Source: Streptomyces dioscori (GTDB taxonomy: Bacteria; Actinomycetota; Actinomycetes; Streptomycetales; Streptomycetaceae). From it: 64,000 bases of DNA. Of this stretch, positions 37,001-43,637 are shown one piece after another. Both the position numbers and the translations under genes were made by a program. The notes under the pieces were generated by a model. The model worked only from the letters and a program-made list of their open reading frames with translations. It made no database searches and was not told the origin of the DNA. Every line of letters begins with the position of its first letter. Within the stretch, counting starts at the first letter, position 1. The stretch is from assembly GCF_003024195.1 (NCBI RefSeq), contig NZ_KZ679040.1, positions 62,001 through 126,000 on the forward strand, read 5' to 3'.

Positions 37001-37473
37001 TGCAGAGTGCAGACGGCTGTGATCCCGGTCCCATTGTGTGCGAAGTGCCGCTCGCGGGCACAGTCGACGCCGGCCCCGGCCTTCTCAAGGGGGGTGCGCT
37101 TCGGGTTGCCGTAGGCAAGGGTGCGGCACGTGATTATCAGATGGCGGTGGCCGGAATGCTTGAGGTTCGCGTCTCTGGTGGAGGCGTAAAGATTTGGGCT
37201 GATGGCGTCGCTGGAACAAAGCTCGTCGATGCGAAATATGTATCGGGCAAATCAAGTCCATTTGTTCTACCGGGCATCAAAAATGCTAGGGTGCAGGGAT
37301 TTATCGACAATAGCATTGCCGATGAAATGAAGCGATATGCGGCCGTTATTGGGGATGATGCAAACCGCTATGATGGCTTGCGTATCGTCACGAATACTAA
37401 GGCTGCCGTGCCATATTTCGAGGGAATGATGAAGAAGTATAAGGTTCCCGGCTCGGTCAGTGTAGTTCCGTAA
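31048..37473 (+). CDS. Secreted RHS/YD-repeat polymorphic toxin with a C-terminal restriction-endonuclease-fold tip
   Basis: The 2141-residue protein starts at ATG 31048 (RBS GGGGAG; the frame opens earlier at 31006) with a signal peptide ending AFAAD. An N-terminal SpvB-like part (LSFSYDSGAVDG, WSIWRGYGKV) precedes many YD repeats (YDSLGRVVK, YDELGRKTG, YDLFGRQAT). The RHS-associated core ends in YSSIGQFISVDP...DPTGL at 1871-1875. The last ~266 residues are the variable toxin: YQMAVAGMLEVRV, ADGVAGTKLVDAKYVSGKSSPF and VITNTKAAVPYFEGMM-like blocks. The D-x..DAK arrangement fits a PD-(D/E)xK nuclease, close to what I remember of Tox-REase-2. Codons become AT-ending from about 36530, just before DPTGL, marking a module swap. 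The RHS shell would encapsulate the toxin. Confidence 0.87.
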   Translation: MKRLRSGTTWTGTRGRRLAAAIGFAMLPGLLTPVAFAADVDPLGRPTLKEPKATKVTPLTARVNKKAAATMAKAAEADRTAAARARQNQQRKVNWPKAGKASLTVPDKGTAKATPGSLPLTVAAPGKGKAAEAVTVQVLDRETAAKLGVKGVVLKVTGAKGGGKARLGIDYSAFASAYGGDWAGRLGLSRLPDCALDDPTAAKCRRTDTLDFTNNRAQKQLSAPLSLSSSGAPVMLALAAGTKSGAGDYKATPLAASSTWEAGGSSGSFTWSYPLRVPPAAAGPQPSLAFSYDSGAVDGRTANTNNQGSQVGEGFDLTSSFIERKYGSCDDDGQDEKYDLCWKYDNASLVLNGKASELVKDDTSGKWRLKNDDASTVTRSTGAENGDDDGEHWTVVTGDGTKYVFGLNKLDGAGTDDRTQSVWTVPVFGDDDGEPGYSDGTSFSGRAKTQAWRWNLDYVEDTHGNAMSYWYTAEHNNYDKLGDDNTGTDYVRGGYLKEIRYGQRAKDLFSGSPAASDKVVFSYAERCLASGTGCDSLTKDTRDNWPDVPVDAVCKDGDKCTGNVGPTFFTRKRLTTATTYAWDATATTTDKFKPVDEYALKHLYLDPGDTGDSTDQSLWLDEIKHTGKRGTDLALAPVKFDHTMLPNRVDGAADDILPLDKPRMKTVTSEAGAQTIVNYAPSECSVGGTKPKLDQNTKRCYPVYWSPNGEKTPILDWFQKYPVTSVSTTDPYGGSEAVQHTYQYSSEGGAWHYNEDPMTPAKERTWSIWRGYGKVTHLTGVSGRTQSKTVSVYLRGMSGDRVLGSDGKTADPDARETVKVSGIKAAEVTDSDQYAGFTRETVTYNGDTEVTGTVNDPWSKRTATQHKSYADTEAYFVRTGATHARTNVTSKVTPYDRVRSVKTTYDDYGMAEIVEDQGDDAVAGDEKCTRTWYARNDVEGINALTSRTRTVAKTCATADSALDLPADSTRSGDVVSDTATVYDDTTATAWSASQKPTTGEATWTGRAKSYGGDDAATWQKVATTTYDTLGRPLVVKDANGAITATTVYDPVAVGPLTSTTLTNIKTHRTISALDFATGTVLKTTDPNNNITESEYDSLGRVVKVWLPNRSKSLGKTPNYVYDYKVTNTATSWVSTGTLKADGSGYNTGYEFYDSLLRSRQTQTPSPNGGRLVSLTLYDDRGLAVSQQSDIWDDKSAPAGDLVQTDGAQAPIQTDTTYDGAGRASKTVTKVRGVTRWTTNATYTGDMVSTTAPTGGQATTVVTNTLGQTTERREYPSPTPTGTDYTTTGYTYTPAGQQATITGPDKSKWTYTYDLFGRQATATDPDKGKSTTEYNDLDQVVSSTPNDDAAKKLLYEYDELGRKTGMWQASKTDANKLAAWTFDTLKKGQQDTAVRYDGGATGKAYTQKVTTYDTLYRATASQLLLPDTEPLVADGSVPKTMSFSTGYNLDGTVSQSSAPAVGGLAAETVSYTYNATGGQLTSKGTTGYLQGAAFSPQGDLRQLTLGTDGTSSAKKAYLNWDYEDGTRRLTRSYVTDDVHGYMPQELKFAQDDAGNLTSISDATTQGGTAKTDNQCFAYDGHRRMTEAWTPKTADCATSGRTTANIDGAAPYWTSYTYTEGGQRKTETQHASAGDKTTTYTYDATTDAKPHTLDKTTGAQAATYAYDSAGNTTSRPGATAQQTLAWNTEGDLTKLTESAKETNYLYDASGELLIRRAKGDGDTVLYLGATEVRLTTKGTTKTVSGTRYYTANGQTIAVRKGTSGVSGTKLSFLAADHHGTSSIALDATTYAVTKRYSTPFGATRGTKATTWPDDKAFLGKPADESTGLTHVGAREYDSSIGQFISVDPLLVADVAQSLNGYSYASNAPVTSSDPTGLCADVDCPTRPGVNYENTTPGVVPGKPKKSANSLYAAQGLHYDGTAPTDSRGQTMQNGNGEVLACAYGHCIGNVGPGDTDKRVGNFFEKLVPNGPLVSMLKGDWDEALRELQSADGCDPGPIVCEVPLAGTVDAGPGLLKGGALRVAVGKGAARDYQMAVAGMLEVRVSGGGVKIWADGVAGTKLVDAKYVSGKSSPFVLPGIKNARVQGFIDNSIADEMKRYAAVIGDDANRYDGLRIVTNTKAAVPYFEGMMKKYKVPGSVSVVP

Positions 37474-37874
37474 ACTACTCTGCGGACGCTGTTGCGTGGA
37501 GATGGCCTAGATTTGCGGTTGTTGGGCTCCTGCTGTCGCGGTGACTGTAATTCTTTGACCAGCTGGCACTGCTTGTTGCCAGGTTGCTGCGGTAGCGGAG
37601 ATTTGATCTTGTCTCCGGTAAGCTTCGGCGGCCTGGCGCCGGCCGTGACGACCATAAGTCAGTAGCTGCGCTTGAGGGGTGTTGTAGCTGTTGACAGAGC
37701 TCGATCCTCGTGGTACGCGGTATGTCGGGTGACAGAGTCAGTTCCCGTAGGGGTGCGCAAGCTGCTGATCCGGCACGGCTTTCCTAACCAGACCCTGGGG
37801 TGGAGAGTTGTCGGACCAGTGATGAGGCGATCTACGACTGAGGGAAGGAAGCCTGTCCGGCAAATGCGCAGCGC
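37474..37874. other. Low-GC debris downstream of the RHS toxin gene
   Basis: No intact gene is seen. On the minus strand about 37500-37660 is a coding-like stretch ending at a TAG (RRQAAEAYRRQ...), perhaps the end of a lost gene. I cannot name it. Confidence 0.4.
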
Positions 37875-37943
37875 TTGGCCGTAGTGGTCGGGGTGCAGGG
37901 ACTCCTGGTGTCGGCCCTGGCCCGCGCCGGTGGTCACGAGCGG
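37875..37943 (-). pseudogene. Fragment of an SGNH hydrolase gene (3' part)
   Basis: On the minus strand the segment reads VTTGAGQGRHQESLHPDHYG. The intact hydrolase at 45005-46207 reads VTTGAGQGQRQESLHPNHYG. At DNA level about 68 bp match 45125-45192 with few changes. This is the catalytic His block of the family, with no Ser block nearby, so it is a fragment. It joins directly to the transposase remnant on its right. Confidence 0.75.
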
Positions 37944-38004
37944 ATTCTCGATGACGTCGTCGATTGCCCGCACCTGGGTCTAACACAGGCAGACCAACCA
38001 TCTC

Positions 38005-38421
38005 ATCTGGGCCCACGACCGTTCGTTTCGCTGTGTCTCCATGGCAGCCCTGACCCGCCGCGAACCCGAGGAATGTGCCCAGCTGATCTACCGGCCGACG
38101 AGGACAGCCGTTGCCACGTCCACAAGGACTGTGCCTGGACCGGTTGCCGCGACCTGCTCATCACCTCGCATCAACAGCTCAGTAGCCCCGTTGTCCTCGT
38201 CCGGGCCAATGCAACGTCCACAGGCTACGGATTGCGGCAGTTCATCGCCCGACAGGACTGGTTCACTTCTACCTGCTGTCTTCTCAGGTACCTGGCCTCA
38301 ACCCGGTCGAGGGCATCTGGGCCTTGCTGCGGCGAGGGTGACTGTCCAGCGGCGCCCTCACCTCATCGACGGATGCCTCGCCGGAACCGGACTGTCACTC
38401 ATCTCAAGGGCATCTTGGCTT
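38005..38421 (+). pseudogene. Degenerate IS630-type DDE transposase
   Basis: Family blocks appear in order but in different frames. CVSMAALTRREPEE and QLIYRP are in one frame (about 38028-38100). RDLLITSHQQLSSPVVLV and FIARQDW are in another (about 38148-38265). LNPVEGIWALLRRG is in a third (38297-38338), and RPHLIDGCLAGTGL in yet another (38353-38394). At least two frameshifts are needed. The stretch between the LNPVEG and RPHLIDGC blocks is shorter than usual, and the N-terminal half is missing. No terminal inverted repeats were found. It is a dead element remnant. Confidence 0.75.
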
Positions 38422-38584
38422 AGGCTTAGTTACTGTCCATACCTGCTCGACCATTGTGCGGTGCTGGGCAACCCTGGCCGTCGAATATCGTCACAAATAC
38501 TGATGGCCACAGAAGCCGTACTACTTTCCGACGGCGTGAAACGCAACAGATGCCTATTTACAAAACGCAAGAGGTGATGGGGCT

Positions 38585-38962
38585 TTGACTTATCTCGTGT
38601 TTGCTAACGAAGAAAGTGCGGGCTGGCGTGTAGAGCCGTCACGGCTGGCGGAACTAGTTTTGATAGATTGGCCAGATGTTGAAATCCAGGAAGCTGCGCC
38701 AGTGGAAAATGAAAGTGGTGGACGTGGGCTTTACTGGACATGTGAAGTCGAGGGAACTGAAGTGGAATCCTGGCTCGACAGGGAAGGTGAGTGTCTTTAT
38801 ATCGATGGCGAATTGGGTGGGGTTGCTGCTTTTGCGGCATGGTTTCGGAAGAATATGCCAAGGGAAATAGAATTTGGCTTCTGTGATGACTCCTATTCCT
38901 TCCACGCGGTGATCGAGTATGGAGCTGCATCGAGTGACATTATGGAATCTATTCCTGATTGA
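38585..38962 (+). CDS. Small acidic protein, candidate immunity protein for the RHS toxin tip
   Basis: The 125-residue product has 27 Asp/Glu against 7 Lys/Arg, no signal peptide and no membrane helix, so it is a cytosolic, strongly acidic protein. TTG 38585 is chosen because GAGGTG sits 9 bp upstream; the nearer ATG at 38577 runs into a stop after three codons. Its base composition is low-GC like the toxin tip and unlike the core genes. Position after a polymorphic toxin, size and acidity all suit an immunity protein against a nuclease. I do not recognise the family, and 1.1 kb of debris separates it from the toxin gene, so the role is inferred. Confidence 0.6.
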   Translation: MTYLVFANEESAGWRVEPSRLAELVLIDWPDVEIQEAAPVENESGGRGLYWTCEVEGTEVESWLDREGECLYIDGELGGVAAFAAWFRKNMPREIEFGFCDDSYSFHAVIEYGAASSDIMESIPD

Positions 38963-39624
38963 TTATGATGTGCCAGGATTCGATACGAGTGGAGGCGTGT
39001 CCTCCGGGGCTCGTAGTCAGACTGAGTGCGGTTAAACATCTGGTAGTGCTCAGGCTGTTCGCACTTGTGGCAGTACGGGCAGCAGTTCGGCTGTGAGTGG
39101 CGTGGTTGGTCGGCGCGGACATGTCCGGTGAGTACCCGGAGCGCCTCGGATGTGGCATGGTCGCCTTTTCCAGCCGCTACCAGATCTTTATGCAGGACCG
39201 AAGTCATGACATCAATGGTCTCGGCGCGTAAGGCCAGGCGGTGGCCTGTGATATCGCGAAGCCGACGTCGAACTGGGTGGACGTCTAGGTTTGCGCGAGT
39301 GGACCGAGCGTGAACATTTCCTGGCCGAAGTAGCAGAGCTTTTCTCAGTGGATATTGCGGGGCTCGCTGGCCGGCCACGATTCCCCTTGCGGTGCAGGAT
39401 AAATTAGGTGCACTGGCCGGCGAGCAGAAAATGGCATATGTGACCCCCTCGTCCCCTCCTGCTTTTGCAGTGCAACACTTTTCTCATGACCCAGGGAACT
39501 GTCGGTCCCACACCTGTCCCGGTTTGCCCACGAGGCTGCCGGTAGCCACATTGACTCTGATGTCGCCTCCGCCCCTCGGTAGCGTTGTGGCGCTGAAGAT
39601 CCTTCTCTGCGCTGTGAGACATCT
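38963..39624. other. Gap between the acidic ORF and the lipoprotein array
   Basis: The minus strand at about 39000-39330 has coding-like composition (reading ITGHRLALRAETIDVMTSVL and CCPYCHKCEQPEHYQMF), but there is no credible start or family match, so it is likely a decayed gene. At the right end a TAGCGT box (39580-39585) occurs in the context CCCCTCGGTAGCGT, which is repeated before the second lipoprotein gene (about 40416) and is a plausible -10. Confidence 0.45.
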
Positions 39625-40275
39625 GTGAACCGCCGTCCCACTTTGCTCGCAGCGATTACGCTGACCGCCGCTGCGGCCTTGACGCTGTCCGCCTGCGGTG
39701 GCGACAGTTCCAAGGGCGAAGACAGGGCTGGGGTCGCGGGCGCCGACGCGGCCACGGAGAAGTCGGCTTCGCCGACTGCCTCGGCCGCCGCCGATCGCCC
39801 GAAGATCGAGCTGCCGTCGGATCTGACGTACACCTTCGAGTGGAAGAAGACCGGGGACAAGGAGAAGGACGCGGTCCTGGCCGACAGGGAGCAGTCCATC
39901 AAGGCGGTGGACCTGGCCATCGCCCACCAGGACCCGCTGGACGAGGCGTACCTCTACTTCTACGAGGGCGAGGCTGCCGCCCAGACGCAGCAGTACATCG
40001 AGGCGTACGTGAAGGCCAAGGCCCGCACCACCGGCGCGTACCGCTACTACGGTGAGGTCGTCGACGTGAGTGACGCCGACAGTGCCTCGCTCGTGTATTG
40101 CGAGGACCAGAGCAAGGGGTACGACATGTACCTCAAGCCGAAAAAGATCAACAAGACGGCTGTGACCAAGAACAGCTACGTGCTGTACAGCGCCCAGATG
40201 AGCAGGGGCGAAGAGGGCGCCTGGGTGGTCGAAAAGCTTGCTTCCCAGCGGGGGAGCGCGAAGTGCCGGCCCTGA
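39625..40275 (+). CDS. Array lipoprotein 1 (Cys24-anchored, unknown function)
   Basis: The 216-residue lipoprotein has signal MNRRPTLLAAITLTAAAALT and lipobox LSAC with Cys24, then a charged Ala/Ser-rich linker and a compact domain starting at IELPSDLTYTFEW. It carries the array's conserved internal Cys motif (YCEDQSKGY) and a C-terminal Cys (AKCRP), probably disulfide-linked. Start is GTG 39625 with GAGAC upstream. Its mature domain resembles the sixth member (44279) more than the next gene, although its signal peptide matches members 2, 3 and 5, a mosaic pattern. It has no recognised family. Confidence 0.85.
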   Translation: MNRRPTLLAAITLTAAAALTLSACGGDSSKGEDRAGVAGADAATEKSASPTASAAADRPKIELPSDLTYTFEWKKTGDKEKDAVLADREQSIKAVDLAIAHQDPLDEAYLYFYEGEAAAQTQQYIEAYVKAKARTTGAYRYYGEVVDVSDADSASLVYCEDQSKGYDMYLKPKKINKTAVTKNSYVLYSAQMSRGEEGAWVVEKLASQRGSAKCRP

Positions 40276-40279
40276 GCGC

Positions 40280-40335
40280 GAATACGGAGCCGACCAGGGC
40301 ATGAGCGTGCGGCGGGAGATCCAGTCGATCAACCG
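40280..40335 (+). pseudogene. 3' remnant of a copy of the secreted protein gene found at 41117-42145
   Basis: This segment reads EYGADQGMSVRREIQSINR. The intact gene ends EFGADQDVIVQEIQSINR-stop. It sits directly after lipoprotein 1 just as the intact gene sits directly after lipoprotein 2. This indicates an ancestral lipoprotein plus secreted-protein pair that was duplicated, after which one partner was almost wholly deleted. Confidence 0.75.
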
Positions 40336-40460
40336 CGTGCAACCCGGTCGTTGCAGTTTTGCCACGAGCTTCGCTTTGCCGAAGTTCGCACTGGTGTCGT
40401 CTCCCGACCCCTCGGTAGCGTGGCTGCCCTCAAGCCGCCTTCGCCTCACGGGAGACATCT

Positions 40461-41117
40461 GTGAACCGCCGTCCCACTCTGCTCGCAGCGATCACGCTGA
40501 CCGCCGCTGCGGCCTTGACGCTGTCCGCCTGCGGTGGCGACAGCGACTCCAAGGACAAGTCCAACGACAAGATCGCGGGTGCTGACACCGGCGACGAAAA
40601 GTCGGCCTCGCCGACCGCGTCCGCTTCGGCTGCCGTGGGGCGCCCCAAGATCGAGCTGCCGTCGGATCTGACGATGACTTTCGAAGGCGGCAAGACTGGA
40701 GACGCCGTCAAGGATGCGGTACTGGCTGACAGCGCCGAGCGGATGCGCTCCGTCAACGCCGCGATCGCGGGAACCGATCCGAAGAACGAGGCCCTCGGCT
40801 TCTACAACAGCGGTCGGGCGTTCGAAGCCGCTGTGAGCTGGGTCGGAAAGTTCGAGGATGCCGGCTTGGGCATCACCGGCAAGGTTCGGTACTTCGACCG
40901 GACCGTGACGCTCGACGGCAGCAAGGCTGCGTCGGTGCTCTTCTGCGCCGATGAGAGCAAGGGCTATGCGAAGGACCTCAAGACCGACAAGGCGAAGGTC
41001 ACCACGCCGTCCAACGACGATTTCATTCTCTACAACACCCGGCTGGAGAAGAACAGCGAAGGCGTGTGGCAGACCACGCGCATCGTGTCGACCGCGGGAG
41101 CGAAGAAGTGCCTGTGA
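40461..41117 (+). CDS. Array lipoprotein 2
   Basis: The 218-residue lipoprotein has the same signal peptide and LSAC lipobox (Cys24) as member 1. Its mature domain has IELPSDLTMTFEGGKTGDAVKDAVLAD, FCADESKGYAKD and a C-terminal Cys (AKKCL). It begins at GTG 40461 behind a TAGCGT box and GGGAGAC. Its TGA overlaps the ATG of the secreted protein gene (TGATG at 41115-41119), so the two are translationally coupled. Confidence 0.85.
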   Translation: MNRRPTLLAAITLTAAAALTLSACGGDSDSKDKSNDKIAGADTGDEKSASPTASASAAVGRPKIELPSDLTMTFEGGKTGDAVKDAVLADSAERMRSVNAAIAGTDPKNEALGFYNSGRAFEAAVSWVGKFEDAGLGITGKVRYFDRTVTLDGSKAASVLFCADESKGYAKDLKTDKAKVTTPSNDDFILYNTRLEKNSEGVWQTTRIVSTAGAKKCL

Positions 41118-42145
41118 TGAAGCGCAAAGTGCTCAGCGGTCTCGCGTTCACTGTGCTGCTGGTCTCTCTGGCGGCCCCGAACGCCTCGGCCAAGATAACG
41201 CCTGATGGAACTCGCGAAACGGACACGAAGACGTCTGCGGACGTCGATGGCAACAGGGTCTCTTCCACTGCCGGAGCCGTTGTCTTCGACCGTTCGAAGA
41301 ATGGCTCAGGAAAGTCGGCCGGCCCGGTCACCTCCTCGGCGTCGAACTGGACACCGCCCGCTTGCTATTACGCCCCGAGGTACACCCCGGAACAGCTTGA
41401 GAAGTACATGAAGCCGATCTGGGAGGCGGGATCGACGGGATACGAGTGGGACGCGGAGCGGCGCAAGAAGTTCGAGGGCGGTGAGCCGTACACGGACTTC
41501 AACAAGGAGAAGACCGGAGACGGCTACTTCTGGGATTCCTACGTCACCGAGGGCAGGGAAGGCGACCCCGGGGCGCTTGACTGCACGAAGGACATCTTCT
41601 GGGTGGACAACGGCGCCGCCCCGCCCGCGGACATCCCGCAGGCGATCACTCCTGAGATGTTGGCCCAACTGGCCTACGCCGAGATCCGCGTGCCCTCGAC
41701 CAAGGTTGAGCTGGCTCCTGAGGGCACCACGAAGGTGAACCTGCCGACGTGGGCGTGGCTGGACGCGGCGGAGTTCAAGCCGGTCTCCGTGACGGCGTCC
41801 GTTCCGCTGCTGAACGTTCAGGCGACGACCACGGCCGAACCGCTCTCGCTGAAGATCGAGCCGGGTACGGCGGATGCGACGACGTATCCCGCTTCGGGTG
41901 TGTGCGAACTGAACGGCAAACAGATCGGCGAGGCCTACGCCAAGGGCAAGGCGGACGAGACTCCGCCGTGCGGCGTGAAGTACCTGCGCTCGTCGGGCGA
42001 CGGCTCGTACCAGCTCCAAGCCACGATTACGTGGCGGATCCACTGGACCGGCACGGGCGTGGCCGGTGAACAGGACCTCCCGAACGGCGAGTTCGGTGCC
42101 GATCAGGACGTGATCGTCCAGGAGATCCAGTCGATCAACCGTTGA
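41117..42145 (+). CDS. Secreted protein of unknown function within the lipoprotein array
   Basis: The 342-residue product starts at ATG 41117, overlapping the stop of lipoprotein 2. It has a signal peptide (MKRKVLSGLAFTVLLVSLAAPNASA) and no lipobox. The mature part has Cys residues in APPACYYAPRY, GALDCTKD, GVCELNG and PPCGVK, a Tyr/Trp-rich central part and a Pro-rich segment (VDNGAAPPADIPQAI). The protein ends WRIHWTGTGVAGEQ...EIQSINR. I recognise no domain. A near-deleted second copy follows lipoprotein 1, so the protein belongs functionally with these lipoproteins. Confidence 0.8.
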   Translation: MKRKVLSGLAFTVLLVSLAAPNASAKITPDGTRETDTKTSADVDGNRVSSTAGAVVFDRSKNGSGKSAGPVTSSASNWTPPACYYAPRYTPEQLEKYMKPIWEAGSTGYEWDAERRKKFEGGEPYTDFNKEKTGDGYFWDSYVTEGREGDPGALDCTKDIFWVDNGAAPPADIPQAITPEMLAQLAYAEIRVPSTKVELAPEGTTKVNLPTWAWLDAAEFKPVSVTASVPLLNVQATTTAEPLSLKIEPGTADATTYPASGVCELNGKQIGEAYAKGKADETPPCGVKYLRSSGDGSYQLQATITWRIHWTGTGVAGEQDLPNGEFGADQDVIVQEIQSINR

Positions 42146-42180
42146 CCCGGAACGGCCTGCACGGCGTCACCGACGTCGTA

Positions 42181-42222
42181 CAGGCCGCTCTGTTATGACA
42201 TCCCCTTCACCAGGAGCCGTTA
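42181..42222 (+). promoter_or_regulatory. Duplicated 42-bp leader in front of array lipoprotein 3
   Basis: The leader starts CAGGCCGCTCTGTTATGACA and ends in AGGAGCCGTTA before the GTG start. It recurs almost unchanged at 43596-43637 before lipoprotein 5. It includes the RBS AGGAG and a TATGAC element that may be a -10. Confidence 0.65.
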
Positions 42223-42888
42223 GTGAACCGCCGTCCCACCCTGCTCGCAGCGCTTACGCTGACCGCCGCTGCGGCCTTGACGCTGTCCGCCTGCGGTGGC
42301 GACAGCGACTCCGAGGACAAGGCCGGTGGCCAGGGCAAGAGCGCGGGTGCCGACACCGGCGAAGCGAAGTCGGCCTCGCCGACCGCCGGCGCCGCAGACC
42401 CCGGCAGCCGCCCCAGAGTCACGCTTCCGTCGGACCTGAAGCTGATCTTCGAGACGAAGAAGACCGGGGATGCGGTCAAGGACGCCGTTCTTGCCGACAA
42501 CGCTGAGCGGATGCGCGCCGTGGACGCCGCGATCACCGGGACGGATCCCGATGGGGTGGCTCTTGCTTACTACAACACCGGTAAAGCGAGGGAAGCCGCT
42601 CTGAGCTGGGTCAAGCAGTTCAAGGATGCCGACGCCTCGCTCACCGGTGAAGCGCGCTATTACGACCGACGCGTGACGCTGAAGAGCGGGACTACGGCTT
42701 TGCTGAGCTTCTGTGCGGACGAGAGCAAGGGGTTCAGTAAGGACAAGAAGACCGGAAAAGCAGACAAGACGCCTGCCACGAAGAACAGTTACGTCCACTA
42801 CAACACCCGGCTGGACAAGAACAGCGCTGGAACGTGGCAGACGTCGCAGATCATTTCTACGAGGGGGGCGGCGCAATGTCAGCCGTAG
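42223..42888 (+). CDS. Array lipoprotein 3
   Basis: The 221-residue lipoprotein has signal MNRRPTLLAALTLTAAAALT and Cys24 lipobox. Its mature domain has TLPSDLKLIFETKKTGDAVKD, FCADESKGFSKD and a final Cys (AQCQP). It is closest to member 2 in its mature part. Its 3' end overlaps the start of member 4 by 13 bp, forming a coupled pair that repeats as members 5 and 6. Confidence 0.85.
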   Translation: MNRRPTLLAALTLTAAAALTLSACGGDSDSEDKAGGQGKSAGADTGEAKSASPTAGAADPGSRPRVTLPSDLKLIFETKKTGDAVKDAVLADNAERMRAVDAAITGTDPDGVALAYYNTGKAREAALSWVKQFKDADASLTGEARYYDRRVTLKSGTTALLSFCADESKGFSKDKKTGKADKTPATKNSYVHYNTRLDKNSAGTWQTSQIISTRGAAQCQP

Positions 42889-43538
42889 GGCGAATCACAG
42901 CGATCACGCTGACCGTTGCCGCGGCCTTGACGCTGTCCGCCTGTGGTGGCGACAGCGACTCCGAGGACAAGGCCGGCGGCCAGGGCGAGAGCGCGGGTGC
43001 TGACCCCGGTACGGAGGCGTCGAAGGCTCCAGGCGCCTCCGCCTCCCCGGCGGGCGACCGGCCGACCGTCGAGCTGCCGTCGGACATCGTCGACGAGTAC
43101 GAGGACTGGAAGACCGGCGACGACGTGAAAGACGCCGTCCTGACGGACACCGCTGGTCGCATCGACGCCACGAACGACGCCATCGTCAGGGGCGACGCAA
43201 GTGCTCCGGGGCTTCCGTTCTACTACCGGGGCAAGGCGTTGACCGGTGCGGTGGAGTGGGTTCAGGAGTACCAGGACGCCAATTTGTCGTTCACCGGTAC
43301 CACTCGTTACTTCGACCCGAAAGTCACCCTGCGCGGCAGCGCCTCGGCGGCGGTCGTCTACTGCGCGGACGAGAGCAAGGGCTTCAACAAGAACCGCAAG
43401 ACCGGCAAGGTCGACCGCACGCCTTCGGACGAAAGCCCGTACGTGCTGTACACCACGCGCCTGGAGAAGAGCGAGAAGGGTGTGTGGCAGACCGCTGTTC
43501 TGACCTCGAAGCGGGGCGACGACACGTGTGCCGGATAA
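42876..43538 (+). CDS. Array lipoprotein 4
   Basis: The 220-residue lipoprotein starts at ATG 42876 (M-S-A-V-G-R), with GAGGGGGG as RBS inside the preceding gene. The lipobox is LSAC, followed by a linker identical in part to member 3 (GGDSDSEDKAGGQG). The mature domain has VELPSDIVDEYEDWKTGDDVKDAV, YCADESKGFNKN and a final Cys (DDTCAG). Confidence 0.85.
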   Translation: MSAVGRITAITLTVAAALTLSACGGDSDSEDKAGGQGESAGADPGTEASKAPGASASPAGDRPTVELPSDIVDEYEDWKTGDDVKDAVLTDTAGRIDATNDAIVRGDASAPGLPFYYRGKALTGAVEWVQEYQDANLSFTGTTRYFDPKVTLRGSASAAVVYCADESKGFNKNRKTGKVDRTPSDESPYVLYTTRLEKSEKGVWQTAVLTSKRGDDTCAG

Positions 43539-43595
43539 GGCCGGACGAGAGGGACGAGTCTCTGTCGCTGACGTGATCGTGGCTTGCATCATCCG

Positions 43596-43637
43596 CAGGC
43601 CGCTCTGTTATGACATCGCCTTCACCAGGAGCCGTTA
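43596..43637 (+). promoter_or_regulatory. Duplicated 42-bp leader in front of array lipoprotein 5
   Basis: Nearly identical to 42181-42222. The identity continues into the first ~35 bases of the coding region, marking the left edge of a duplicated two-gene unit. Confidence 0.65.

Noticed and set aside
38005..38421. Intact IS630 insertion sequence
   Set aside because: Frameshifted, N-terminal half missing, no terminal inverted repeats or target duplication found.
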